In this document: piece after piece, positions 12,301 to 22,536 of the stretch
Position numbering within the stretch: the first letter of the stretch is position 1
How the letters are laid out: the number at the start of each line of letters is the position of its first letter
Translations under genes and position numbers: made by a program
The notes under the pieces: model-generated
Seen by the model: the letters and a program-made list of their open reading frames with translations, nothing else
Told to the model about the DNA's origin: nothing
Databases searched by the model: none
NCBI GenBank assembly: GCA_037042185.1
Contig: JAXQJY010000032.1
Span: 496,001 to 560,000 of the forward strand
From: Sordariomycetes sp. S80-01Y
Lineage: Eukaryota > Ascomycota > Sordariomycetes
Direction of reading: 5' to 3'
DNA: 64,000 nt

Positions 12301-12516
12301 CAACCTGGCTCTCAGCGCATACTTTCAAAATCTGAAGCAGAGAAGTTAGCATGCCCCAGAGCCACGGGCAGGATAACCAACTTCATAGTAAGGATCATTC
12401 AGGCTTCGGTGCCGCTGCTGGGCGAGCCGTATGACCACGGACCAGTTGCCTTCGGAAAAGGCGTTCTGGAGCTGCAGGTCGACTCCATGTTTGAGTCGCG
12501 GTCTCGAGCGGCTCAT
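9326..12516 (-). CDS. NatB complex auxiliary subunit NAA25/Mdm20
   Basis: Six exons join in one frame to give 980 aa: 12382-12516, 11966-12331, 11479-11915, 10305-11431, 10136-10254 and 9326-10084. All five introns are 47-51 bp with GT-AG ends, and branch points such as GCTAAC are visible at the first and fifth. The protein matches fungal NAA25/Mdm20 (NatB_MDM20 family), the non-catalytic tetratricopeptide-like subunit. It anchors the acetyltransferase NAA20 to ribosomes for N-terminal acetylation of Met-Asp/Glu/Asn starts. Supporting features are the N-terminal helical repeat (QNAFSEGNWSVVIRLAQQR), the PYY..ILKVCAESQ junction, the LLLYDIVETHG helix and a cysteine cluster (CKCSICGAETEHRECAAC) that looks like a small zinc-binding insert. 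Family and gene structure are both well supported. Confidence 0.88.
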
Positions 12517-12689
12517 GACGGCAGATTCAGGGGTCAGAGCTGGTCGAGGTTCACAGTTGGATTCACTCAGCAGGATTGACGTTGCGGGCGGTTGAGATGC
12601 GGGATGTGTGGCTTGCTGCCCCGCGATCTGTGGCGGGCGCTTTCAAGGTGTGGCGCTCCGAGGCCCGTGTATTTGCATCGCGCGGCTTC

Positions 12690-12774
12690 GGGACCCCGAG
12701 GAAACTGTGCGAATACCTCTCGCGCTCCGGCCAATCGCGCGACGCGGGTGAGCCGTGGGTGAGCCGGGTGAGCC
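12690..12774. repeat. Dispersed repeat relic, copy A
   Basis: An 85 bp stretch that aligns with 16150-16223. The two share an exact 20-base core (12725-12744 and 16185-16204) and diverged flanks on the left (GGGACCCCGAGGAAACTGTGC against GGGACTTGGAGGAAAATGTGC). This copy ends in three near-copies of GGGTGAGCC. The left differences include CC to TT, as expected from RIP or CpG decay. It may be the remnant of a transposon end; no transposase or reverse transcriptase frame lies nearby. Confidence 0.6.
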
Positions 12775-13126
12775 TCCACCCGCACCATATTGCCTGCATG
12801 CTGAGTCACGGCGAGTGAGGCATCCATGCATCGACTCGCAATGCAGCTGCGTCAACTGGATGTTGGTTGGTGTAACACTGTACCACTAAGGGGTGATGCT
12901 GACTGATGTAAACGATTCGGCAGGGAGCCATTCCGCGGTGTTTGGACCTTTGTTGTGCGGCGTCGCTGGCTTACTTTATTTTATCTTCGTATAAACCATG
13001 AGACCTTGGAGTCTGGACGCGCGACCCGGAGTTAGCGCACCGGAGCATTTCATGAACATATATACATAGAGCATGGCGCTTCGAATTACATTTTCTGCGT
13101 CCCTAAGTTAGATAAGACTTAATGCA

Positions 13127-13150
13127 ATATATACATATATATATATATTA
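13127..13150. repeat. AT dinucleotide microsatellite
   Basis: A 24 bp run of alternating A and T broken by a single C. It lies downstream of the three-exon gene that ends at 13241, within its probable 3' flank. Confidence 0.7.
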
Positions 13151-13240
13151 TCTATACATGGGGTCATCGGGCTGGACATCACAAAGTTGAACAGTCAGGG
13201 TGCCACCACAGGGCATTCGACTATTACCATAAGTCTACAA

Positions 13241-14367
13241 CTACGTTTGAATTCCTACGATTGACACAACCTCTGCCGTGGCCCTCTCCAAGAGCTTCTC
13301 ATCCTGGTTGATCTCCCACCCGCTGTCGCTATCAAGACGCTCTTCCGCCTCAAAAGCCTCAGCACCTACCCTCTCCATGACCTCGCCCCAGGCTTCTCGG
13401 CGAAAAGCATCTAGCCAGCCAAAGTGTCGACGCATTATCTCAGCAATGACAGCGGCCGCTAGCCCCTGACACAGTTTTAGCTTTGGATCAACTTCATCGA
13501 GTCTGACCTACCTCATAAACGGCACCCATCGAGTCTGTACGAATATTGGGGATAAACACCAATAATCGCAGGTCATCGTAGTACTTTCGCAGCAGCGTAG
13601 GTGCATGGTAAGCTGGTTGATTGCGGTAGTTACCTTGTTGTTCCGGAACTTCGAGGCTGGCAGATCGCAGGGCTCTCGGTAGTTCACAGTAGGCTTCGAG
13701 AACGCGGATAGAATCTGGCTGCATGAGCTTTCTTCTATTAGATGACTTGTGGTAATTACTTACTCGCTTCTATGTCTAGTATAATAGTACCACGGCCATC
13801 GTACGCGGCAATGGACAGGGCGACGTCTCCCGGCCGCAAGAAGTCGGGTCGTGGACAGTCGTCGTCTCCAAAACCAGCATACATACTAATACCGCCAGGA
13901 TCCCTCGCAAACCGTGCAGTCTTTGTGTTGCGATAGTCCACAAAGCGTGCACCTGGGTACCATTCATGTGGATCCCATCTATTTAAGTCGGCGTACGGTA
14001 ATCGCTCCAAGAGGGAGATCACACGGGGAGTCATGCGTAGCTCATCTCTCAAGTATTCGACATCCAAGCTGTGTCGACCGGTGTCGTCCGGCGGAAAGCT
14101 TATGTGACCTTGGAGATAGAGTATTTCGTAAAAATGGTTATAGATATCAGTGAAAATGCTGACCAAGTCGTCTTCGTTGTAGGCGAGTGGTGAATCGGGA
14201 GGAGGCACGGATTTGATCCTCGGTGCGCCCCTTCGCTGGTCGAAATACGACTCATCGTGTGCTTGACCAGATATAGAGGGTCTGAGTTCCATCTCTGGTG
14301 TTGTTTTCAATAGTAATGGGATCGGCTCGTGAAATGCATATAGATGAGGACAGGCCGGATCCTTCAT
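13241..14367 (-). CDS. Unrecognised three-exon fungal protein, 343 aa
   Basis: Exons 13764-14367, 13512-13714 and 13241-13465 join in one frame. The introns are 49 bp (GTAAGT donor, CTAAT branch, CAG acceptor) and 46 bp. The protein is soluble, acidic, and has no signal peptide or membrane helix. Recognisable stretches include YNEDDLVSIFTDIYNHFYEILY near residue 65, a SLLERLPYADLNRWDPHEWYPG block, PDFLRPGDVALSIAAYDGRG near residue 185, and a helical C-terminus (GWLDAFRREAWGEVMERVG). I do not recognise the family. The intact frame across three exons argues that it is a real gene, not decay, even though it lies beside a truncated chitinase. It may belong to a lineage-restricted ascomycete family. 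Confidence 0.65.
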
Positions 14368-14708
14368 TTTCAGCCCATGGGTAATACTTAGTAGGTACGG
14401 TAACCGTAGGCGCTGTCCTTGGCGTGAGGGGTTTGGTCAAAGGTTAAGGACTCCGGACTCTAGAAAACACGTTAATACACTTGTTGAGGAGGACTTCTTT
14501 CTTATACGGAGTACATATAAAAATATCTATTTTTTCCCCTTAGCTTACTCTCATCTGCATTCTCCTGCTTAATGGCGGATAACCGAGATACGTGGCGGCT
14601 GCTTATCGAATCTCTATCGAATCTTATCTGCTAAATTCAACGAGCAATAGGCCCTTTTTTAAACACGAACGTGTCACTTATAACGAAGGTCCGTCCGTCA
14701 CGGCAGGT

Positions 14709-16110
14709 TCATGGCTGGTCTGTGTTGGCCTGCTCGTAGATGCGCTCGATGATGCGCTCTGGCAAGCCCAGCACCATTTCCACCTCTAACATGCGCAGTC
14801 GGAAGCGGAGTATCTTCTTCGCTCGCCAAACCAGAAGTCATGATGGCCTCATTATCGACAAGTATGGGTTCCCCGTACTCGTCAAGACCGGCCTCGACGA
14901 GCTCCTCTAAACAGCCTTCGCTTCTACACTCAATCATCCCCTGCTCGAGCAGCTCCTCGGGCATAGCGAGATGAGAGCTGTTGCGCTTTTTAACGATCAC
15001 TGAGCCAGGTTCGACGAGAAGCTGCGGTATCTTATCTCCCAGATCTCGACGCCACGGACCATGGGCAGCAAGGTAATTAGGTATAGGGTCCCGGTACATG
15101 AATGGCCGACGACCGCTATACCAAGGGTTATCGGTGTAGAGCGCGAATCCGACGTCATGAAAATCCGTATTCTGATCCTTGAACTTAGGTGTGTAAGAGT
15201 TTCGGCTCAAGTAATCGTCCCTGTCTGGGTCGGGGGGAAGATTCTCAAACTTTATTGAGGCAATAACCTGGGGACTGATTGTCGTTATGAACTCGGTGCA
15301 CCGAAGACCGTTCTGGACTGAGCGTGTTTCTTTCTCCTCGAGGAGTTCGTCGGGACACACGCCTTGCACAATCCTCCCGGCCCCGTTGTTCTGGTCCTGG
15401 GGGATACTGCTCCACGTTAGCTCCTAAACTCATCTTGTGAAGAAGGCAGAAACTGTAGGACTCACAATCGCACCATGACTCTCCTATGTCTTGGGGCATT
15501 GGGGCTTCCCCGGAAACGAAAAAAGGGGTACTTATCTACCTCGCAGCCTCCCCCCTCGCTGATCATCCACTGTGGCATATAACGAACCCAATCCTTGTTG
15601 TGCTGGTCTCGCCACTTTTGCCCAGCTCTCCTTTTGCCTCCCATGTTCTTGTACGGGCATATTAGATAGTTCTCACATGGCGCATCAAGTTCGGTCCTGG
15701 CCGCGAGAGCACTCGCCGCAGACTTGTAATTATGGCAAGCCTGTGGCCACTTGTCGCCACTGCAAGTCATAGTTGTTCTCTTAGCTGTCTTAGTGGCCGA
15801 CTCGTACACGGTGAAGCGCTTCTTTAACTCCATGGTCTCTGCGTCATCGTACGACACCCTATAAATAAGCATCATGCCCTATTATCAAGTTAAATAAGGC
15901 GCGAACTCACCATTGGCCATCCCAGGAGATCCATTTGACCCCTGCCTTACGGTCAAACGTAGGATTGACATTCTCAGAGTCAAGGATTTCCTTGATTTCG
16001 CCGTTAGATGAGACTCCGGATGTCTTCATACACTATCCCGGGGCGGCACCACCAGCAAAAGGGCACATAGGCTCGGGCTGCCGACTGGTATCAGGTGGTA
16101 CGTATGTTCG
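14709..16110 (-). pseudogene. 5'-truncated GH18 chitinase with NucA/NucB-like C-terminal extension
   Basis: The translation begins inside the end of a GH18 chitinase catalytic domain. Visible parts are RTYVPPDTS and CPFAGGAAPG near 16040-16110, the typical GVKWISWD segment, then QWVSYDDAETMELKKRF across an intron at 15859-15910. A C-terminal extension follows (GGGCEVDKYPFFRF, then QDQNNGAGRIV across an intron at 15407-15465) that resembles NucA/NucB-like tails on some fungal chitinases. The catalytic DxxDxDxE region is absent. A stop codon interrupts the homology at 16033-16035, and near the 3' end (about 14810) the protein-like frame shifts. The homology stops just before the dispersed repeat at 16150. 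A residual transcript could start at the ATG at 16029. The NucA/NucB comparison is from memory of the family. Confidence 0.68.
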
Positions 16111-16149
16111 GGTTCAGTCCCACGACCACTTACGGACGACAGTATCGAT

Positions 16150-16223
16150 GGGACTTGGAGGAAAATGTGCCAACTGCTCTTCCCCTCCGGCCAATCGCGC
16201 GACGTGGGTGAGCCAAGTGAGCC
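16150..16223. repeat. Dispersed repeat relic, copy B
   Basis: Partner of the copy at 12690-12774, with the same exact 20-base core at 16185-16204 followed by a GTGGGTGAGCC-type end. It sits immediately upstream of the broken 5' end of the chitinase pseudogene, so it may mark the breakpoint. Confidence 0.6.
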
Positions 16224-16315
16224 CGCCACACTTTCTTGAACTGAACAACCATTTCAACCCATCTGTGACCACCTCAAAGTGTTACACTAAGCGTAGATTC
16301 ATCACGCTGGCGCTT

Positions 16316-16621
16316 CTATAAAGGATTAATCGAAGATTGGCAAGTCTTGCGGCGCTTGGGGTAAGGCGAGTACAACCGCTCATCAGTCTCCTCGTCTCCA
16401 TCACTACTTCCATGTTCACACTCGGGAATTTTGGCCTTGGACCTGAAGCTGGCATTGCTGTCGCCGTCTGTGACTAAACTTCTGCTTGCATATGGAGGTG
16501 AGTCTACATAGGCGCCAATGTTCTTAGAATACCGTCGAGATCTTCGGCGCGGGTTGGGACTTGATACGACGTTTAGAAGCATGGAAGTCCTAAGACAGTG
16601 CCTCAACCATGGTTCCATAAC
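16316..16621 (-). CDS. Possible small basic protein (weak)
   Basis: A minus-strand frame of about 100 codons from an ATG near 16621. It is rich in Arg, Ser and Asp/Glu and contains a PKRRKT-like basic motif near the end. There is no recognised domain and no signal peptide. It sits between the chitinase remnant and the ankyrin gene, and could be a chance frame or a 3' exon fragment. Confidence 0.2.
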   Translation of the reverse strand, partial: VMEPWLRHCLRTSMLLNVVSSPNPRRRSRRYSKNIGAYVDSPPYASRSLVTDGDSNASFRSKAKIPECEHGSSDGDEETDERLYSPYPKRRKTCQSSINPL

Positions 16622-16715
16622 TATATTAACCCAAGATATTGTGGCAGCTGCAGCCAGCAACTGGGGCAGCGGCACGGATGTCGTGGCGATGCTTCCGTGT
16701 CTGCAACATCGTCTA

Positions 16716-18557
16716 TCATAAGCCTAGGACCTCTACAATCGCATCTCGTGTCTCCATGGGATCGTCTCTCGACCCCATTAACGCCCTGTACATCGCATCC
16801 AAAGGTCTTGCCCCCTCGCTATCTCTAGCTTCAACATCAGCTCCTCCCACTTCAATCAAGACCGCAGCCACGCCAGCAGCTCTATGCTCAGCTGCCCAGT
16901 GAAGCGGCGTGAGACCTTTGACTACCTTTGGCTCTTTAGCCCTCTCGATGTCTTCTTCGAGCCGTCCGCCCCAGGTGCGGAATGGTCGATAAACTTGCTT
17001 TCTTTCCCTTGTGCAGAAATCGAATTCCTCTTCCATGAAATAAGAGACCCGTGCTCGATGCTGAATCAGAGCTCGTAGCTCTGGTGATTCTGTTAGAAGC
17101 TCCCGCACGAAATCCGTGCCCGCAGTTGTCCGGTCATACGGATCCCAGTAATCCATCTCATAAGCCAACTCGCGCCCCTCCTCGTCCATATCCGGGTATA
17201 ATTCCTCTAAGCTTTTGGGGTCTCCATCTTGAGTCTCTTTCGAAGGCCCCGGGTTATCAAAGTTCCCAACAAGATGCAAAACAGTCCAACCATCATTGGT
17301 CTTAGCCAAGGGGTCAGCCTTGGCGTTTAGCAGCAGTCGGGCGGTCTGGATCGCCATGTCTTCCGTCTTCCACTGACCCTCTATAGGGCCTAACAAGGCA
17401 CATAGTAGAGGAGTCCATCCGTGGCGGCTCGCGGCGTTAACGTCGAGACCTTTGGATAGTAGGTATTTAACAGTGCCATGTTTGCCACCGGCAGCAGCGC
17501 GATGAAGCAATGTCTCTCCGTACTCATTCAGAGCACGCAAGCCTGAGTTATTAGGTAGATAATAGCGAATAAATATACTTGCGTTGGAAAATTCTGCCGC
17601 TCTCTGGAAAGCCGTTTCGTTATTGTGGTTCTCAATTGTCATAGATGCGCCGTGCTTGAGTAATAGAGCGATACCCGCTTCATTTACCCAACCTTCACCC
17701 TGGCCTTGATTCATCCATGAAGGAGGGCGATGAGGGATAGCCAAGAGGTGAAGAGCAGTCTCTCCCTTTTCCCACTGTGTGTTAGGGTCTGCCCCTTGTT
17801 CGAGGAGGACCCGAAGGGCGCCCTGCTGTTCCGACCTAAATATAGCCTCGTATAGAAGAGGAGAACCAACCGAAGGATCCCGGAGGTCCAACCTCGTTTC
17901 TTCGAGTAAACGTGATACAAGTCGAGCTTGCTTATTGGGGTCTGCGTCAAAGTACTCCTCCTCGTACCGGTTCTCGTACTCGATACCCCATTTTTCTTTC
18001 ACAGCCCATTCCAAAGATGAAACGAGCTCGCTCTGTTTGAAAGTAAATCTGTCGAGTAGTAACTCAACAACATCCACTTCCCATCTACGAGTCGCTGCTC
18101 CAAAGGCGCTGCCAATAACCGAGTGATCAAGCTCTCGCGTGTCCAAGAAGTCTCGGACTATAAGATCATGACCATAAGTAGCGGCGTTAATCAGGGCAAC
18201 TCGGAGGAGTTCTTCCTCGTTCTCGCCCTTGAAATTGGTGGTTGATAAAGTTTGGGCAAGTGGGGGAATAGAGCCAAGGAGAAGCTGGACCATTTCCCTC
18301 TTACCGCGAATGACTGCGCAGGATAAGGCGGTGCGTACGCCATCGGCAGGCTCTGGGAACAGAGGGTTTGCGCCAGCTGCGAGGTGGGTGCGTACAGCCT
18401 CGATGTCGTTATTGGAAATGGCTCGCGTCAGGTAGTTCTCAGTACCGCCATCTGAAAGGTCAACTGTTGCGGGGTAAGCCGCAAGAAAGCCTGCTCGCGT
18501 TTTCTTTCGCTGGCCTGGTAAGTGCGCGCTGGGTTCGGGTTGAGTTTTGAAGTCCAT
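16716..18557 (-). CDS. Ankyrin-repeat protein, 613 aa
   Basis: A single-exon gene starting at the ATG at 18557. The protein is built almost entirely of ankyrin repeats. Clear ones are NDIEAVRTHLAAGANPLF (about residue 50), GTALHL-type repeats near residue 270, GTVKYLLSKGLDVNAASRHG near 365, ARLLLNAKADPLAKTNDGWT near 410, and GLTPLHWAAEHRAAGVAAVL with GGADVEARDSEGARPLDAM close to the C-terminus. There is no signal peptide, membrane helix, NACHT or other catalytic domain. Ankyrin proteins of this free-standing type are numerous and variable in filamentous ascomycetes and act as protein-binding scaffolds; the partner is unknown. It lies in the accessory stretch next to the chitinase remnant. Confidence 0.85.
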   Translation of the reverse strand: MDFKTQPEPSAHLPGQRKKTRAGFLAAYPATVDLSDGGTENYLTRAISNNDIEAVRTHLAAGANPLFPEPADGVRTALSCAVIRGKREMVQLLLGSIPPLAQTLSTTNFKGENEEELLRVALINAATYGHDLIVRDFLDTRELDHSVIGSAFGAATRRWEVDVVELLLDRFTFKQSELVSSLEWAVKEKWGIEYENRYEEEYFDADPNKQARLVSRLLEETRLDLRDPSVGSPLLYEAIFRSEQQGALRVLLEQGADPNTQWEKGETALHLLAIPHRPPSWMNQGQGEGWVNEAGIALLLKHGASMTIENHNNETAFQRAAEFSNASIFIRYYLPNNSGLRALNEYGETLLHRAAAGGKHGTVKYLLSKGLDVNAASRHGWTPLLCALLGPIEGQWKTEDMAIQTARLLLNAKADPLAKTNDGWTVLHLVGNFDNPGPSKETQDGDPKSLEELYPDMDEEGRELAYEMDYWDPYDRTTAGTDFVRELLTESPELRALIQHRARVSYFMEEEFDFCTRERKQVYRPFRTWGGRLEEDIERAKEPKVVKGLTPLHWAAEHRAAGVAAVLIEVGGADVEARDSEGARPLDAMYRALMGSRDDPMETRDAIVEVLGL

Positions 18558-19714
18558 TGTGACTGCATCTGTGAAATGGTCGCAGAATCGACCGCAGTCA
18601 ATAATGTGATATTTACACTATCTGCTATTTTCAAGGTACATCGGGACCAAAACAACCTGGCGAATTCGGTTCGCCGCAGAACTTGACTCGCTCCACATAT
18701 TACCTACCTCCGCACATAGTACTTGGAACAGCAGTGATCAGCATACTCCAGAGATCAGTAAGTCTCTGTGGTATAATAAAGGTCAGCTGAACATCAACTC
18801 ATAGAAGATTCGCTGTTGAACCACAACCCACCACGTCTTTGTCAATTGTCCGAGATGTCGCACTGGAACTTCTTGGTTGAAGTACAAGGGTGGCTGGATA
18901 TGTCGATGTCGATGGCCATGATGCTTTCTTTGAAATGCTTACACAGTTGATTCCTTCTACACGTCGTTGTTTAGGAGGTCTCCTGCTCGCCGATCGAAGC
19001 TGGCATTGAACTCTTTTGCTCTTGCTCGCAGCGTTCGAGCGGTCAGCCGCTCATGGAGTATGCCAACGGATTGATCCTCGCAGAATCTCCAGAAGTCCTT
19101 CAGCTTATAGAGCTTTGAAAGAGGGGCACCCCAAATGGAGGCATATTTCCTTGCACTTTTCAAATAACCCTTATTTTCTTCTTTTCGCCCGGTTCCAGCT
19201 ACGGCCAGCCGGCGGGTGCACGTAGTTAAGTATGGAAACCGTACGCTGCAAATATATCGAGGACGGCATCTTATTCGGCGAGGACTCTTAGATCATATTT
19301 GTCAAGTCGCCTTTGCTTATCCTCCTCCATTATGCTAGGCGCATAGCCTGCCATTCAGGCAGACACGGTCGCCAGCCGAAGCTAGATCGCCGGTGCATGA
19401 TTGCGAAGACGGGTGCATAGGCCTGGGAGAGAGCAAGGTGGGAAAAGCAAATATTTGGAAGTCACGGATGATCGGAGCGTCTTCACAGCGTAATGAACCG
19501 AAGCTCATGGCGTCTTGTGCACGCCCCCCTGCATCAGCCAACAACCGAAGAGCAAACCGCTTGCTGAAGTTCCCAAGTAGACTTATACAGATACAGTACA
19601 GATATCCCATCCAGAAATATTCATCCCTCTCCCATCATACAGAACCCGGCTATCCCGGTTGATCTCGTCGTCTCCTCGACGTAAGGCTTCCGTAGCGGCC
19701 GGCACCTTGCTGGT
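18558..19714. other. Gene-poor interval
   Basis: About 1.15 kb upstream of the ankyrin gene and downstream of COX23. The best frame is a 68-codon minus-strand stretch at 18957-19163 (KLYKLKDFWRFCEDQSVG...) that looks protein-like but has no family and no clear splice partners. It may be a gene relic. Nothing else is seen. Confidence 0.4.
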
Positions 19715-20155
19715 CTACTCCTTCGGCTCTGCCTTGGATTCTTTTGTTTGGAACAACCACGGCGCAGAGTCCATTCTCCTCCTCTCCACCCAGGCCTGTT
19801 TGCAATCCCTGTACGCCCTGTCCATCGTCAGTCCAGGTCTGGTTGCGGTCCCGTTCGCGCCGAGGCGTAGCCGTACTGGAAATACTCTCCACACATTGTC
19901 TTGTCGCCTCCGTTGCGGAACAGGCATCGGTAGCTCGCTTGGGCTGCCTCCTGGCAGGGATCATAGAATTCGGACTTCGATTTGCTAGACGGTAGATGTC
20001 AGCCTGGGTCACTTGTTGTCGGGACCGTGAGGACGGAGGATATGGGGGCGTAACGCGCTCGGCGAGACGGCGGCGCACCTTTCGAACTTCCGCCGTGTCT
20101 TGTCGTCCCAGGGACCAGACTCGGGCTTCGCTTCTGATGGAGGATCTGCTGACAT
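19715..20155 (-). CDS. cox23: Mitochondrial copper-handling / cytochrome c oxidase assembly protein COX23
   Basis: Three exons join to give 95 aa: 20079-20155, 19877-19984 and 19715-19817. The introns are 94 and 59 bp. The protein has a hydrophilic N-terminus, then KFES..SEFYDPCQEAAQ, CLFRNGGDKTMCGEYFQ and, across the second intron, AYRDCKQAWVERRR. The cysteines form a twin CX9C pattern (CQEAAQASYRC and CGEYFQAYRDC), the mark of CHCH proteins imported into the intermembrane space by Mia40 and folded by disulfides. Length and the DPCQEAA/GEYFQAYRDC signature fit Cox23, needed for complex IV assembly. The gene is very short and split, so it is easily missed by single-frame searches. Confidence 0.9.
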
Positions 20156-21918
20156 GCCGGCGACTGTAGTTCTACGATCGGATTGCGTCGGAGGTGAGGA
20201 TGAATTGGTGGCGTCAGAGCACCTGGCGACGAAGCGGGTCAAGATCTACGCGATCGCTCAATTTGACACTGGGGTCTCAACGACCCACAACTTGTGGCGG
20301 CGTCACTGAATCCAAACTAGCGCCAACGACTACTTAGGCGCGGCTCACCCTTAGCTTAGGTATTCTTTGGTTAGATGACTTATCCAGAAATTCTATGCAT
20401 AGACATACACTATCTTCTTTTGATAGAAGGTGCTATCATTAACCCGTTACATTTACTCCGTAGCAGGGGACACCCCCAATCGTAGTGGTGTTCAGATCGC
20501 TCTTCCACACCTAGAATCGCGGAAAACCATCGAATTCATTATCTACACCACAGCACCGCAGCTTCCACCGTGATCTCCCGATCTTCGCACCGCTTTAATG
20601 AGGATCAAATCGTGTGGTTATCAGTACACAGCCTAGAATCCACCCTAGACGATAATCAGCCTCTGTGTAATCAGTTCACCACTTAGATCACGTCTCGAAC
20701 CATAATCAACCGGCCAGAGCTATCCTCCCAGGACCAGTTCCACAGGCCAGCACAGCAGAATCACGAGAAACCTTCTGAAAGCCAAGAGACTCATTCGGCT
20801 TGGCCACTGAGCAGTGCGTTTGACCGTAACGACAGGCTACCCCGAGGAATTCTGGTCCTTGGTGTAGTTCTGTAGCAGCTAGGTCATTTTGACAAGACTC
20901 CAACCATAATTTCCGGAATCCTTCCTCCCGAGACCAGTAAACGAATGACCTCCTCCCCCAATGTGGCTACACCTGGTCCACGCAGCCGAGACCCTGCGAG
21001 AGTACAGAGTACGATTCGGGCGCAGTCTCTTAGTGAAAGGGAAGACTGGCGACAGAACAAGGTCTACGTAGTAGAAATGGCCAGGTAAATGAGATGGTTG
21101 AAAAGTTGAAGAGAGTCATGATGGCTTGGTCCAATGGCCTTGGCTCTCCAATTTGGCCAAGGTCGTAAGGAGATAGTATGACGACAAAACGTGTGGGAAT
21201 CTGCGCTCAGAAACGCTAGCAAATGGCTATACTTGGTGTAAATTTTGGAACGTCAAAGTCCAGACTCGTAATTAGCAAGCCATCTTCCCTCCGATTCAAT
21301 GCTAAATTAGTACTTCGTCGCTGGTATTTTTAAACAAGAGTCAATTGCTAATGTATACATACTCTGCGCGACTTGCGACAACGATGTCAGGCCAATGCGC
21401 GCCCAAGGTTTCACGGACCTACCAGTTGCCAAAAATAGAGCTCGCCTTCAAGCAAGAAGCCGTAGCTTCAGCCACGAAACGCATTCTTATATTAGACTGT
21501 GAAGCTCAAAGAACTACAGCACGGCATCGTATTTGTCCTTTGGTTTACGAGACCTCACTTGCCTCACGACATTACCCATCCGCGCATCCAACTGAACGGA
21601 TGGATGAGCCGCAGCTAATTTAGGGAAAATGTGAAACTCGGGATATCCCGACGTTCTCTACACTTTGGTGAAGTCAGGTAGAAATCGAGGCATACATGTC
21701 GTAGCGGAGCGGTTTCACTATCGGAGGACCCAGGACTGAATGTGAACTGGACGCAGTGTATGATGGTGAACTTAAGCCGATGGTGTGGTTTTGGGCACTA
21801 TAAGAAGAGACCGTTCTGTAGCGTCTAGACCTTGCGAAATCAAAAACGCAGCAACTTCATTCAGTCCACATTCTCCGCTACTTTAAACTAAATTAGCTCA
21901 ACTCTACCACTTTGGACC
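20156..21918. other. Long gene-free interval
   Basis: About 1.8 kb between COX23 and a plus-strand GPI-protein gene. I see no coding frame with protein-like composition, no tRNA and no transposon frame. The last 150 bp carry the likely promoter and leader of the GPI-protein gene. Confidence 0.5.
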
Positions 21919-22536
21919 ATGCAGTCCGTCCTCATCCCAGGCTTGTTAGTCATATTGCCGACTCTAGCTGAGGAGCTTCGCGCTGCAGATGTTCCGGAGG
22001 CCTGCGGAACAATCTGCGGGCCCATTGTCGAGCTCAGCAACATTTGCGATATCGACCCTAACGAGGCAGATGAGGGTAGCGATGAACGAAAGAAGCTGCG
22101 GCTGCGGGGCACAGAGGAAGACGAAGACGGGGAGGAAGCTATGGAGGCAGAATGCATCTGCAAGAACACGAGCTTCGACGTTGCCAACATCATGGCGCTG
22201 TGCGCCAGCTGTATTTCTCAAAGTGGAGGAACGACAGAAGGTATCGTTCCTATTCTCCGCTCCCTCCGATTAGCTTTACGACCTACTAACGGCCCAGTAG
22301 ATTCTGACAAGATGATGTTCCAATGCTCTTTCTCATCTACGACGTACGCATTATCAGCAACGATTGCGATAGGTGAAGTCCAAGTGGAAGCTACGAAGCC
22401 GGCGACTGCGCTTGAAAGTCCGACAACGGCCTCTAGCTCAGCATCCAGCCCTGCCAATGACAGCAATTCGGGACAGCTGGCGGTTTCTCTCGCAGCTGTC
22501 GTGGGCATTAGTTTTGCGACCTTGATAGTCCTGTGA
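21919..22536 (+). CDS. Small cysteine-containing GPI-anchored surface protein
   Basis: Two exons, 21919-22240 and 22298-22536, give 186 aa. The 57 bp intron (22241-22297) has a GTATCG donor, CTACTAAC branch and CAG acceptor. It is a multiple of three without a stop, so a naive reading runs through it and inserts 19 spurious residues. Residues 1-18 form a signal peptide (MQSVLIPGLLVILPTLA). The ectodomain has paired cysteines (CGTICGPIV, NICDID, ECICKN, CASCI) reminiscent of, but not matching, CFEM domains. A Ser/Thr/Ala-rich stalk follows, then a C-terminal hydrophobic tail (LAVSLAAVVGISFATLIVL), the pattern of a GPI-attachment signal. It is probably a cell-wall or membrane surface protein. 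The function is unknown. Confidence 0.75.
   Translation: MQSVLIPGLLVILPTLAEELRAADVPEACGTICGPIVELSNICDIDPNEADEGSDERKKLRLRGTEEDEDGEEAMEAECICKNTSFDVANIMALCASCISQSGGTTEGIVPILRSLRLALRPTNGPVDSDKMMFQCSFSSTTYALSATIAIGEVQVEATKPATALESPTTASSSASSPANDSNSGQLAVSLAAVVGISFATLIVL

Larger units (their letters stand above)
12517..13240. other. Intergenic region with repeat relic and AT-rich microsatellite
   Basis: Upstream region of the NAA25 gene and 3' flank of the next minus-strand gene. It contains one copy of the short dispersed repeat (12690-12774) and an AT microsatellite at 13127-13150. No gene is supported. Confidence 0.5.

Noticed and set aside
13241-14367. Frameshift in the three-exon unrecognised gene
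   Set aside because: The apparent mismatch disappears when the first intron's acceptor is placed at 13715. All phases then close, so the gene is intact.
20450-20710. Possible degenerate tandem repeat (AATCAG/CCTAGA-like words)
   Set aside because: The words recur irregularly and do not align into a period; it is probably chance.
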